Below, in pieces: positions 13,305 through 23,831 of a DNA stretch of 64,000 bases (positions within the stretch are counted from its first letter, which is position 1; every line of letters begins with the position of its first letter). The notes beneath the pieces are model-generated. The model was not told where the DNA came from. It ran no database searches and saw nothing but the letters and a program-made list of their open reading frames with translations. This DNA is from Mallotus nudiflorus (taxonomy: Eukaryota > Streptophyta > Magnoliopsida > Malpighiales > Euphorbiaceae). The position numbers were made by a program, and so were the translations under genes. Location: NCBI GenBank assembly GCA_947683625.1, contig CANTUR010000044.1:1860001-1924000 (forward strand). The letters are read 5' to 3'.

Positions 13305-14394
13305 TGATACGAACCCACTAGACGACCTGCTCTAGGAACCCGTTCAACATGAACCCAAACCCATGCTCTCAAGGAAAGTTCAAATCAAGTTTCAATTCAG
13401 ACATAGAGAACCTTCACCTCATGTTTAGTTAGTCCAAACAACCAAAGCTATATCAAAACTTTAACCTTTTGAACAATAACAAACAAGCAACAACCCGTTC
13501 AACATGAACCCAAACCCATGCTCTCAAGGAAAGTTCAAATCAAGTTTCAATTCAGACATAGAGAACCTTCACCTCATGTTTAGTTAGTCCAAACAACCAA
13601 AGCTATATCAAAACTTTAACCTTTTGAACAATAACAAACAAGCAACAAAGGTTATTAAAATGACGCCACAATCTACTGTCTGAAAGATAGATTGATAAGT
13701 CATAAAGGTTGTCACATGGTTAACCATCAAGTAACCAAAGAGAATCCTCTCTAAATTTTATTAATCATCCATGATTGCACACCCTTAGGTTACATAAAAT
13801 AAGGCCTTTATATAGGCTTAAAGAAACCCTAAATAAAACCTAATTAATATCCTAACTAAACAAGGAAACAAAATCCTTCTTAAATAAGAAAATATAATTC
13901 TACTTAAATAAGAAAATATAATCCTAATTAAATTCGGATTTACTTATGCAGCACATTGTAGTACACTTTTCAATATGATGATGGCCAAATTAACTTAAGC
14001 CCAAAACATAAAAGTTGTAGCTCTTATTGTTATCTTTCATCAGCATCTTGAATCACTTCATTTGGATCTATATTGAGTGAGATACAGCCCATTTACTGAT
14101 GTATATTCAGTCTGCCCAGTTTTATTCACGATCTGATAATCTTTCATAATTTTAGCTCAGGTATAAGGCCGAATTAACTCTGGATATCTTCACCAAAGTT
14201 GTAGATCTCTTTCTTAGCTTTCAAAATCTTCTTGAATCATCTCAATCAGAGTTTTGTAGTGTGATTTATGGCTAAAATACTGAAGTATGCTACAAAATAC
14301 GAATTTATGCTAATTGTTCTTTTCTTGAATGAACATTGCCTTATTAGCATGAACAAATCTTGAAATCTTCCTCTTTGGAGCTAGGATCACATCA
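13305..14394. repeat. Solo LTR (gypsy, family C) inside the MULE
   Basis: Begins TGATACGAACCC and ends GATCACATCA, flanked by the identical 5-base duplication GATAT at 13300-13304 and 14395-14399. Read on the minus strand it matches the 3' LTR at 51263-52199 throughout, so the insertion is in minus orientation. No internal sequence remains, so it is a solo LTR left by LTR-LTR recombination. It is longer than its relative because of a 155-base internal tandem duplication. Confidence 0.92.
13338..13647. repeat. Perfect 155-bp tandem duplication in the solo LTR
   Basis: 13338-13492 and 13493-13647 appear identical base for base by eye, both starting ACCCGTTCAACATG. The related LTR at 51263-52199 has this segment once. 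Either a very recent slippage event or an assembly artefact. Confidence 0.9.
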
Positions 14395-15570
14395 GATATA
14401 CTAAAATGGATTTTGCATGAGAAAATCTTTTAGTGCAGAGGAAGCAAGGGAGTTATAGTCTACTCTAATGATGTCAGTGCTTATTATACCAAGAATTCGA
14501 GGCCTTTGTGGACCATGGTGAGACATGTCATTGTTGCAAAGAGTTTTTCTTCTACTGTTTTCTTCTTGAGTTGGAGGAACTAAGCCTTGTTTTTTATTAG
14601 CACCACAAGGTTTTGAGCGCCTTGAAGTATCAGATAAATTGTTTTTAACAAACTGCAAATCCAAAAAATAGAGAAGTTGATAGCTGATTCTTGATAAAAT
14701 TCCAAGGAAAACAACACAAGGTCTTTATAGTACTAAAACCATGTGTTTCATGTTGAGTATGTTTTATATGAGTTCAGAGAAACAAATGTTAGATTTAAAG
14801 AAATTGCAAATATAAAAATGAAATTGAACAACGAGCATAGCCTTTGAGCCATTGATTAAGAAAGTAATTAACAGAAAAAAGTGAAGACAATTAACAAAAA
14901 AAATTAACCAAAAGTTAACTTTGAATTAAGAAAAGATTTGTGATAGGAGTTTTTACCATTTGTTAGTTCTTTTAACAAGTATAAAATAGAACCTTGTCTT
15001 TGAAGGGGGTGATAAACAACAACTTAGGAACTCCAATAAAGTAAATAAACTGAAAAAGCAAAATGAATGATAATAAAAAAAGAACAAAACCCAGATCATA
15101 AGAGAATAATAATAATAATAAAACCTCGAAACTAATTGAGAGAGCATAAATCCGAAAAAAATGAAACAAATTTCACTACCTTGAAGATGGTTCCACATGC
15201 ATAACAAGGCCAAGAATCTTAGGCAGGAGAATAAAAACGATTCTTTCAAAGCAATAAAAGGTGACATCGAGTTTTTATCGTGGCAAAGATAGCATATAAT
15301 ATCTACAATGCTCACTTTCCCTATACATTTACACTCATCAACATCTTCATTATTATTATCATCTTTGTGAAACCCAAAATTTCTTTTAGCTATATAGTCA
15401 CAATTCTAGACACTTAAGAAGGTATCATTAGAGTCCTTTAAAGCTGAAAGAGCTTCTACAATAGTTGCAGTGACTAGGAGAGATCTCAAAGTTGGCTTGC
15501 CTAGACAGAGGTCAGATACCGCACGTGCAAACAAGCTCACTACCATGCAAGGATAGGCATTATTAGTGAG

Positions 15571-15871
15571 AATTTCAAAAAGTGAAGAACGTGGAGAAGA
15601 AGAGTAGAATGAGGTGTTTCTAAATTTAGAGTTTTAATAGATTTAATATTATTAGTGAGAAAAGTGGATTGTCCAGTCAACCATCCACACAGCAATTGTG
15701 AGCTCTACTTAACTAAGGCAAATTAAAAAGTGATTGCCATGTCAACATTCAGTTAAGTCTAATCGATGAAGATGCAAGTTTTAAATAGTTGGTGGTTAAA
15801 TTTGTAAGAAAAAATTTGATAGGGTTTAATTTGAAAATGTTGTAGAAGATTGACGTTTTTCTTTTTTTCCC
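15571..15871 (-). repeat. Right terminal inverted repeat of the MULE
   Basis: Reverse complement of the left TIR. The captured coding sequence starts only ~25 bases inside it, so the TIR now occupies the place of that gene's promoter and 5' leader. Confidence 0.88.
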
Positions 15872-15880
15872 TTTATATAT

Positions 15881-16300
15881 TAATAAAAATAATCTTTATT
15901 TATTTTGGAAAAGTATTGAAACTAATAAATATAGTTTAGTCTGTATTTTAAAATTTTTAACTCTCAAGTAGATAGATTTAAAAAATAAAATTATTTTTAC
16001 TATATCAACCATCAAAACTAAAATACAATACATAAATTATTAAACAATTACAAAACCTATGTATATATAATTTATAGAAATTTTTATTTGTAATGTATTG
16101 CATGTTATAAATAAATTGTAATTAATAATTCTGATTTATAATGTTATTAGTAATATAATTTATAGAATTTAACACTCTCTGTAATACATTTAAAGTAATT
16201 AAAATTAAAAGTTATACAAATTTAATGAACTAATAAAAAAAATATAATTTAATAAAATTATTTAATTCATAATAAATTATTTATATATTTCTACATGTAA
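15881..16300. repeat. Degenerate ~0.5 kb tandem unit (right block)
   Basis: Continues the repeat block of 11090-12538 after the MULE, with the same order of motifs (GTCTGTATTTTAAAATTT, CAATACATAAATTATTAAA, TTTTATTTGTAATGTATT, TAATTAATAAT). The MULE therefore landed within a pre-existing tandem block. Confidence 0.55.
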
Positions 16301-16815
16301 CTAACTAATAAAATTTCAATTATTACTTAATTAATAAAATTTTTAGTTATTTTTAAATTTTAACTAATATAAAATTTTTAATTTATTTCAATAAAAATAA
16401 TACTGAATATATATTTATAAATTTAGCTTAATTATATTGTAAATAAAAATATTATTTTCATAATTATTATATTAATTGTTTATATTTTATAATTATATTA
16501 TGTTTTTAATTTTTTCATATATAATAATCAACTCTTTCTTTTTTTTTTTGGAAAATAATAATCAACTCTTTAATTGATATAAATTTGTCAACTTTTTTAT
16601 AAAATAATTTTATATTAATATTAATTATTTAATATAAATAATATTTTATAAAAATTATAATTAACAATAAGTATCATTTATTATTAATACGTTTGTTAGA
16701 TTTATATTATAATAATTTCTATTTCATACCATATAAATAAAATTAAAATTAATTATATATTTAATAAATATTTTACCCATATAGAGTGCATGGAGAAAAA
16801 AAAAAAAAAAAGTAG
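16301..16815. other. AT-rich upstream DNA, nothing recognised
   Basis: Very AT-rich, with several T and A homopolymers including a 17-base A run ending near 16811. No ORF or repeat structure supported. Confidence 0.5.
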
Positions 16816-16983
16816 GGCCATCATTAGGGCGTCATTTGTTTATTTCGATAAGAGTTTTGTACAAAGTCCAAGGCCGGCCTTACTTGTTGGCCTTTTATAA
16901 TCGTCTCCAATTTCAATGAAACCCGATAAACCCTTTTTTCAGCAATTCAATCAACTTGCTTTCTCTAAAAAAAAATAAAGATT
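16816..16983 (+). promoter_or_regulatory. Core promoter and 5' leader of the FYVE/XLG-like gene
   Basis: TATA-like TTTATAA at 16894-16900, ~84 bases ahead of the ATG, followed by TCGTCTCCAATTTCAATGAA. Upstream lies a palindromic AGGCCGGCCT at 16871-16880. The block is conserved in order and spacing in the duplicate at 9680-9821, which supports it as the functional promoter segment. The CT-rich leader TTGCTTTCTC lies just ahead of the start codon. Confidence 0.65.
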
Positions 16984-17577
16984 ATGGGGGACTTGAAGGC
17001 ATTGGCAAAGGCCAGGATGGAGCTTGAAGAGTTGTATTTAGGAATCCCAGATGATTCTGTGAACCTCACATTCCAAGACCTTGCAAAAGTACAAGAAAAT
17101 CCATATAATAATTCACAAGAAAAGAAGAAATCCACAACAATGGAAACAATTCAAGAAAGCAAATCCCCCGGACAAACTTCTTCTTTAAACAAATTGCCTA
17201 GCCTCGACTTCAGTAGAGGTTTACAAGAATCCAAGAATGATAATTGTAAGTGTCATTTCTCCCATTACCTTGTTCACCATGTTGATCATGACTCCCATAC
17301 ATCAGGACATGGACTCCAACACGATAACTATCATCATGTCCACCACAACAAGGAAGATCATCATCATACATATGGGTATAGTAATCCTCCAAGCCATCAT
17401 GTCCACGCAGAATTTAGGAAGGGAGTTGAGAGTAGTAGGGCATATGATGATGATATCACGTGCATGAATTCTACCTATCAAGAAATAGGTGAAAGACCCC
17501 GCCGTCCTGGGATCCCTCACTCCAATATTTGCACGCTTTGCTCCACTTACATCTATATTTTCAGGCACCGTTGTCTG
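16984..17577 (+). CDS. Exon 1 of the FYVE/XLG-like gene
   Basis: 198 codons ending CAC CGT TGT CTG before the donor GTAAGT at 17578 (phase 0). The unspliced frame runs on to a stop at 17646 but would lose five of the eight cysteines. The start is supported by the conserved ATG context in the truncated duplicate at 9822. Confidence 0.85.
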
Positions 17578-18519
17578 GTAAGTGTGAAAAAATACCCACC
17601 AACTTATGTTGAAGTTCCAAATCCAACATACAATGTATATTGTTGATGCCTGTCGCTAAAAAAAATCTAAATGTTTTTAATTTTTTGTAATTTCATTTTA
17701 ATTTTTTAAAGACAAAATAATATGTTTTATCTGAATTTTAACCAATTATAAATTAAATATTACTTTAAAAATCATTTCACTTTCATTTTTTTTACTTTAT
17801 AAATTGTTAATTTTATTTAAAGATATAATTGTATTTTTAAAAATTACTTTTCGATCCTTATAAAATATATTTAATAGTCATTCTATTTTTTTCTTTCCTT
17901 TTTAAAGGAAAATGAAATTTAAAAAATATTTTAAAGTTTTAATCTTACCACTTTTGAAATAAATTTAAAATTTAATAAGAATATAAAATTTTTATTAAGA
18001 ATACAGAATCATATTATAGTTAATAATAAATAATATTTATTGTTAATAGTATATTAAAAGTATTCTATTTAACAATATTATTAACAATTAAAACCATATA
18101 GAATCAAATATATTTCAGTTTAAAAAAATTAAAATCAAATAAAATTAATTTTATAATTTGAATCAAACTAAACTAAATTACCGGTTCAATTTAGTTTGAT
18201 TTTTAATTTTCAGTTATTTTTATTTACCCTATTTATAAAATTACTTTATAAATTACATAAATTAAAAAAGAAAATTTAACAGTTAACATCAATATTTTCT
18301 ATTTAATTGTTACCAATTAGTTATGTGTGCTAAAATTATCAACAATTAACTAAATTATAAATTTAAAACATTCGACTTATTTTGCATTCAATTATTATCA
18401 ATGCAATACACATGTACAGATTACAAGAGTAGGCATGTCGTTTCCTCTAATTTTTTTTTTCCTCTATTTACAACAGTAAATGCATTGCGCGTTTTATTGG
18501 GATGATGTTATGTTAATTG

Positions 18520-18553
<34 letters not shown>

Positions 18554-19694
18554 CTTATTACATTATTTTATTTTTAATATTTTAAAAAATATTTATTTAT
18601 TTTTAATATTTATTTTTTTAACATTAATTAATTTTTTTAAAGAAATAAAATAATATAAAAATAAATAAATATTATTTAAAATATAAAAAATAAAATAATA
18701 TAATACGATAAAAAAAAAAGAAGCAATTTACCCTATCTTAATTAATGAAGGGTTCACGTGGTTGTGCGTGTAGGCATGTGGAAGGGTGTACTGCAGAAAT
18801 TGTGTGGACATAGGAATGGGAGACATGACGGAAGGAAGGAAATGCATCCAGTGTTTAGGAAGGCGGTTCAGCCAAAGGTAACACGCACAAACACACATAT
18901 ATCCTGCTTTTATTAGGACTATTCATCTAAAAAATTCAAGTATTTTTAACTTATTGCGTATTTAGCTTACTTTCAAAATTTCAGTAAAAATATCTAATTG
19001 TTATAAATTAGTTATAATTATAATTTTTTTTTAACCACTATAAATATTTACACATTTTATCATTTAAGTTACTCGTGAAATATAGTTATAAATTTTTCAA
19101 TCTAACTTATAAATCAACCATTAATGTATCTTCACAATTAATATATACTATATATTTTAGTTTTTGTAAGGTTATATATGTTTCAAATCTCTCTCTATTA
19201 TTTAAAGTTATTAAATTAAAATTTTGATAAATATCTATTTTTATATTTGAATAATTCTTTCTAAAAATTAATATGTTAAACTATTAAAAATTTTAATTTT
19301 TTATTAAAAATAAATTATTTATTATAGTTTTTTAATATTATTTTTTAACTAAAATATTAATATACATCTTCCAATACTACTTAATTTTTTTTATCTCAAA
19401 TTATTCAATCATTTTTCCTAAACTGTTAAAAATTATATTTAAAAAAAATTAACTAAGACATTATTATTCATACTCCAATATTAATTTAATAATTCTTAAA
19501 ACAAATAATGGCAATAACAATTTAAAAAATAAAATTAATGTAAGTTTTATTCTATATAAAACACTTTAGTTGTACTACATATAAAACACTACTCTTCTTT
19601 ATTATGTCTTTTATTCTAATTGAAACATTCACAATTTATTCTATTAAAAATATATTTTTTTATTTAATATAAATAAAAATGTGTAATATATCAA

Positions 19695-19748
<54 letters not shown>

Positions 19749-22253
19749 TACTTTTAATAATTATTAGATAAATTTATTATAATAATTTTTTAAATTTTTA
19801 CTTTTATATTTGATTAATTTATAACTTTTAATTTATTAAAATAATTAATAATTATGTCAAAATATGTATATTATCAAAATTCCACGCAACACGACGGTTT
19901 AACTATGAAAGCACATTAAACATCAGTTAAATAAGCCGACATCTTTAACAATGGAATAAAGGGTAATGAGACATTTTTCTTATTCTTCTTATTTTCCTTC
20001 TCTATTCAGAAACTTAATTTCATTTGAAAAATTTATGTATTTATCATATTTATTGAAAAAAAAAAATTCATCTTGCTCTAATGACAAGATATAGAATGTA
20101 AATTCATAATTTTGCTTTTAATAATTTATGTAAAATAGATGATAAAAAGAATAGCATACAAAATATTGAATGTCTAAAGTACTTTAATAATTGGCCTATT
20201 GATATACTAAATCCAAACGTTTCAGGCCCTTGCAAATATTTTTTCAACTTTTTAATTTTATCTAAAATGTCCTAATTTCATCACTCATCATCCGTAATTT
20301 TAGCACAAATAGGAATTCCATTAAAATTAAATAAGATATGCTGACATGGCATCTATAAAATATCAAATTTATTCTTTGTGTTGTAAACTCTATTAAGGTC
20401 TATTGACGTAAAAAAAATTTCAAACATTTACAACTAGTAATTTTATCCCATTTTTAATTTTGAAAAATATTTCAATTTAAAATCATTTGATTAAAATTAA
20501 ATGAAAAGTGTTAACATGACAACTAAAATTAAATTTACATGTGATAAATTTTAAATTTATGATAGACTATTATTCTAATGAAATTTCTAAAAATTATATG
20601 TGTGCAATAAAATATAACAAATTTGCTTTAAATATTAAAGTTAGATTTTTTTAACTACTTAGATTTTTTAACTACTTTTAAATAAATAATTTTGAATTAA
20701 TTAAAAATTTTGAATTATTTAGAGTATTAATTATTTGTAATAAATTATTTTTATTTTTAGAAATTATTATGATGAAAGTCATTTATGAATTTAACAATTT
20801 TTTAATAGTAAATATAATTCCTTTATTGTTATATATCTGCTTTAATTAATTTTAAATAAATAATAATTTGTATTAATAAATTATAATTTTTCAAAATTTA
20901 AAAATTGAGATAAAATTATAAAAAATTGCAAATTTTGATTTTTTTTTTCACCAATAGGCCTTAATAATTTTATATTATTTCTATATTCAATTGGTTTATA
21001 CATTTAATTTTAACAAAACTTTTTTGGTATGTATCAAAAACCTTTCCAAAATGAAGGTTCCAGATATACATAATGAACTATACAATAATAATGACAATAT
21101 GTCAAATCCTTATACATTGTGGTATTATTATATATGTTTAATTATAATGCTGTATGTATATATTTTATTGGATAAATCCATTATAAACCCCAAACTTTTA
21201 CATTTTATTATATTAAGCTTCTCAATTTTTATTATATTTTATTAAGTTTTTAATTTTTAATTTTTTATAAATTAAGGACAAATTAAATTGGAGTAATGAA
21301 ATTATGAAATAAATTCTATTATCACAATTGTGATGTCAGTGGTAAATTTTAACAGTAAATATGTCATTAGAATTATCAATTAAAACAAATAATTTTTTTA
21401 TAGACATTTTTCCTTACATCTTGCTCTCACCTTTTTTTTTTCTTTCATTTTTCACATAACGTATTTGTAAATCTTTAATAACAACATATTTAGCAACAGT
21501 AAACTTGAATTATTATATAATTTCGTTACTTCAATTTAATTGTTATTAATCTAAATGAAAATAAAAAATTAAGAATTTAATAAAATACAATAAAAATTGA
21601 AAGATCCAATAAAATAAAATATCAAAATTCAGTAGCTTTATTATTGATTCTTTCTTATTTAGATAAGTCTTTTTATGAGTGTTGTTTTTTTTTTTATCTC
21701 ATTTTGTACAGCAAAATTTAATAAGGAAGCTATCAATAAAATGATAATTTTTAAAAGAGTAAGAAAATAAAGGTACTATAAACATGCAAACTTTTGTGCG
21801 TGTGTCCCTTCGTCTACAACAAAACTTCCTAATAAAAAATAATTTTGCAATTTAAAGCTTTGCATTCTCTTCTTAAATTTTAAACATTATCAAAATTTAA
21901 ATAGAGTATTTTAGTATTATTACTGTGAATTCTTTTTTTTTTAAATATAAATTATAATAATAATGATGGACTATGTGCATGTTCAAAGGTACATTCGAAG
22001 GGCGGGAAAGTTCGGGTGTTGTTCTGGTTACCCAAATATCGTAAAACAGGCAGAACTCAGGTGGGCAGAGAAAGGGCCAAGAAGAACCAGAGACAGGGCT
22101 TGTGGTCATAGCACTATGATGTCGAGATCAAGAAGCCCTATTAACCCAAGGACTCCAGCAAGTGCACACGTTCAAAAAAATCCACCTGCTTTTGTCTCTG
22201 GCTCACCCTATTCTCCTTATTCTTCTACTCATCATCATCATCTTCCTTTATAG
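16984..22253 (+). CDS. Three-exon plant gene with FYVE/XLG-like eight-cysteine zinc cluster (320 aa)
   Basis: Spliced CDS: 16984-17577, 18774-18877 and 21989-22253 (594+104+265 bases, 320 codons plus stop), with GT-AG introns of 1196 and 3111 bases. The N-terminus MGDLKALAKARMELEELYLG looks helical. Residues 91-141 hold 18 histidines. The zinc cluster is C183-x2-C186-x10-C197-x2-C200-x4-C205-x2-C208-x13-C222-x2-C225; the segment FRHRCLACGRVYCRNC resembles the RRHHCRxCG core of FYVE domains, and GDMTEGRKCIQCLG resembles the Cys-rich region of plant extra-large G proteins. The cluster is complete only after splicing. The basic C-terminal part (GCCSGYPNIVKQAELRWAEKGPRR) ends in a Ser/Pro/His-rich tail. 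It is probably a plant-specific protein of the 'extra-large G-like' annotation group; cellular role unknown. Splice sites were chosen by frame, GT/AG and domain continuity. No inactivating change seen. Confidence 0.82.
17578..18773 (+). other. Intron 1 of the FYVE/XLG-like gene
   Basis: Donor GTAAGT at 17578, acceptor GTGTAG ending 18773. AT-rich; it holds an AT microsatellite (18524-18550) and a 162-base foldback MITE (18550-18711) only ~60 bases ahead of the acceptor. Confidence 0.75.
18550..18711. mobile_element. MITE-like foldback element in intron 1
   Basis: Terminal inverted repeats of about 49 bases: TTATCTTATTACATTATTTT at the left pairs with the reverse complement of a right end finishing AATACGATAA. 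Roughly 88% match by eye, with almost no loop coding content. Small size, AT-richness and near-full palindromy fit a MITE. The TSD is unclear because the left flank is an AT microsatellite. Confidence 0.65.
18774..18877 (+). CDS. Exon 2 of the FYVE/XLG-like gene
   Basis: 34 codons plus two bases between the acceptor GTGTAG and the donor GTAACA. It encodes ACGRVYCRNC through RKCIQCLGRRFSQ, giving five of the eight cysteines. Too short to show up as an ORF. The phase (ending AG) fits the G at the start of exon 3 to make Arg233. Confidence 0.82.
18878..21988 (+). other. Intron 2 of the FYVE/XLG-like gene (3.1 kb)
   Basis: AT-rich non-coding sequence between donor 18878 and acceptor TTCAAAG ending 21988. 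Contains an (ATT)n run at 19701-19739 and many short A/T tracts. No coding, TIR or LTR structure could be supported; the 84-codon frame at 20991 looks random. Confidence 0.7.
19701..19739. repeat. (ATT)n microsatellite in intron 2
   Basis: About 13 uninterrupted ATT units followed by a short TA run. Confidence 0.95.
21989..22253 (+). CDS. Exon 3 of the FYVE/XLG-like gene
   Basis: Starts after TTCAAAG and encodes YIRRAGKFGCCSGYPNIVKQ, AELRWAEKGPRR, a Ser/Arg stretch and a Pro/Ser-rich tail ending STHHHHLPL, stop TAG at 22251. A short unspliced frame opens at 21963 (MMDYVHVQ); it shares the register by coincidence, and the spliced junction is preferred because exon 2 ends in the matching phase. 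Confidence 0.8.
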
Positions 22254-22651
22254 GAAGGTGTGATCTAATCTCTCCGAAGGAAGACGTGATTTAATCTCTC
22301 TGAGGAGTCGTTTACTCTTTTTATGTTGTTATCATAATTATCTTTGCCTTTTTTTTTTTTGCCGAATTTAATTTCTAATTATGTTTTGATATTATACATT
22401 TTTTTCTATTTATTTAAATTTCGAAGTCTACAATTAAGTTTACAATTATTATTTTTTAAACCCAAAATAAAAAAAATCTCTCAATTAAAAATAAGAAATA
22501 CATCTTATACAAGTTATATTACAAATCAAATTTCGTAACTAAAGTATTTGAGCTAAATTTTGACACAGAATTTATAATTAAGGGCTTGTGGTGATGTTGT
22601 CTTGGTATCAAACCTACATCTAAAAGTTTAGTAATTTAGACAAACTCTAAA
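22254..22651 (+). other. 3' flank of the FYVE/XLG-like gene
   Basis: Holds a short duplicated motif GTGAT(C/T)TAATCTCTC just after the stop (22260-22300), then AT-rich DNA. Presumably 3' UTR and terminator; no unambiguous polyadenylation signal chosen. Confidence 0.5.
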
Positions 22652-23831
22652 TGTTGGTAGTACACTTGACAAACGTTAGGTTATAGTTCGTGGGAATCTA
22701 GAAGCTCCTAGCTCTCGTAGAGATTGTCCACTTACTTTTTACTTTTAGTATTAAAAAAGCAACCTCATGCATGTAAAGACTCTCTACTAATTAAAGGTGT
22801 ATGTTTATGACATCTTACCATGGTATCACTCATGCAATCACATTGCATGAAAAGTACACGCTTAGGTGGCAACCATGCAAGCATGAGCACCACATGCTCT
22901 TGATTATGTGACACCTTTTTTTAATAAGTGGACTTTAGTTAGTTGGGCTCATTCAACTCTTAAATGGACCCATCTCTATAACATCCACTAATTAGACTTA
23001 TAGGCTTTATCTAATAATTAAATACAACCCATCTCAATAATACATATTAATTATCCACGCCCATCCATCACCTATTAAGCTACATCACTATGGCCCATCT
23101 CATGGGCCATATCTAAACTAGTATTGGTGGCAAATTCAATTTGGTCATTAAATTTAAATCACATATTAAATTAAATCCAAATTAGTATTAAATTATGTAA
23201 TTAATTAATTAATTAATTAAACATTTTATTTAATAATTAAATTAATAATTGTCATTATCGGTGCAACTCTTATGTGTGTGACTTACTAGGTTCAAGTTAA
23301 AATAGTAGTGAAAAATATTATTAACTTTTAATATTATAGGAAATTCTTTCCAAGTTAAATGTGAAAATCTCAATTAATCACATTTAGTTCCCATAAGTCA
23401 TGAGTGACCCTTAGAATAGGTGTCACAACTTTGCAATTGAAAATGAATGTTATCCATATATTCACAATAACCATAAACATAATTACTGTGCACAAAATGT
23501 CCTTTCATTTTAAGATCCCAATATCGGCTAGAGTTATGGTCAATTCAAACTCTAATTACCTCAGTCATATGACCTCTTCTTAAGTTTAGTTCTCATTAAA
23601 ACATGAATCCTACTATAAACTCTTTCTAATACCGAAACACTTTTCAGGTAAGTCAAGTTTGACCTGGTCAGGTACTTATTCATTGAGAATAACTTCGATA
23701 ACATACGATCTTTCTTGATTCTCTTAAAGTATTGAATTTCATATTGGCTAATCTCATTTCTACATATAACCGACTAGAGTCACTACACGTTATATACTTA
23801 TACATGGCTAGCATAGGTATGTAAGCAGAAA

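Larger units (their letters stand above)
13090..15546 (-). pseudogene. Captured CBS-domain protein gene (CBSX5-like), decayed, with introns
   Basis: The minus-strand ATG at 15546 opens MVVSLFARAVSDLCLGKPTL, the N-terminus of plant CBSX5/CBSX6-type proteins (cystathionine-beta-synthase domain pairs related to the SnRK1 gamma subunit). The same frame continues through ECKCIGKVSIVDIICYLCHD near 15325-15275. A shifted frame then gives LLPKILGLVMHVEPSS to an apparent donor near 15180. After an intron, an acceptor near 14654 is followed by LILQGAQNLVVLIKNK, then ILGIISTDIIRVDYNSLASS (about 14480-14420). A short later piece, SVVVNNDN, lies near 13140 beyond the solo LTR. Defects: a stop in place of Trp near 15405, a frameshift near 15243, and loss of the segment before LGIIST. 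Retained introns mean capture at DNA level. The CBSX5 identity is from remembered family features, not a search. Confidence 0.75.
12548..15871. mobile_element. Mutator-like element (Pack-MULE type), 3324 bp
   Basis: Bounded by long terminal inverted repeats (12548-12860 and 15571-15871, about 300 bases, ~80-85% identical by eye; both start GGGAAAA read inward). It is flanked by an identical 9-base duplication TTTATATAT at 12539-12547 and 15872-15880. Long TIRs with a 9-bp TSD are the definition of Mutator-like elements. No transposase is present. The interior carries a decayed CBS-domain gene with introns on the minus strand, so it is best called a Pack-MULE. It also holds a solo LTR at 13305-14394 and split an older tandem-repeat block. 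Confidence 0.9.

Noticed and set aside
14401..14664. 87-codon minus-strand ORF as an independent gene
   Set aside because: Part of it is the captured CBSX5-like exon in the MULE; the N-terminal part is an out-of-frame shadow.
20991..21245. 84-codon ORF in intron 2
   Set aside because: Low-complexity, AT-rich, no domain, no relation to other frames; treated as chance.
21963..22253. 96-codon ORF as a separate small protein
   Set aside because: It is exon 3 of the spliced gene; the first eight codons are intronic and join a perfect acceptor in the same register.
22570..22620. Sequence TTGGTATCAAACC as a primer-binding site of a copia element
   Set aside because: Lies outside the LTR boundary inferred at 22652 and no element body follows; probably coincidence.
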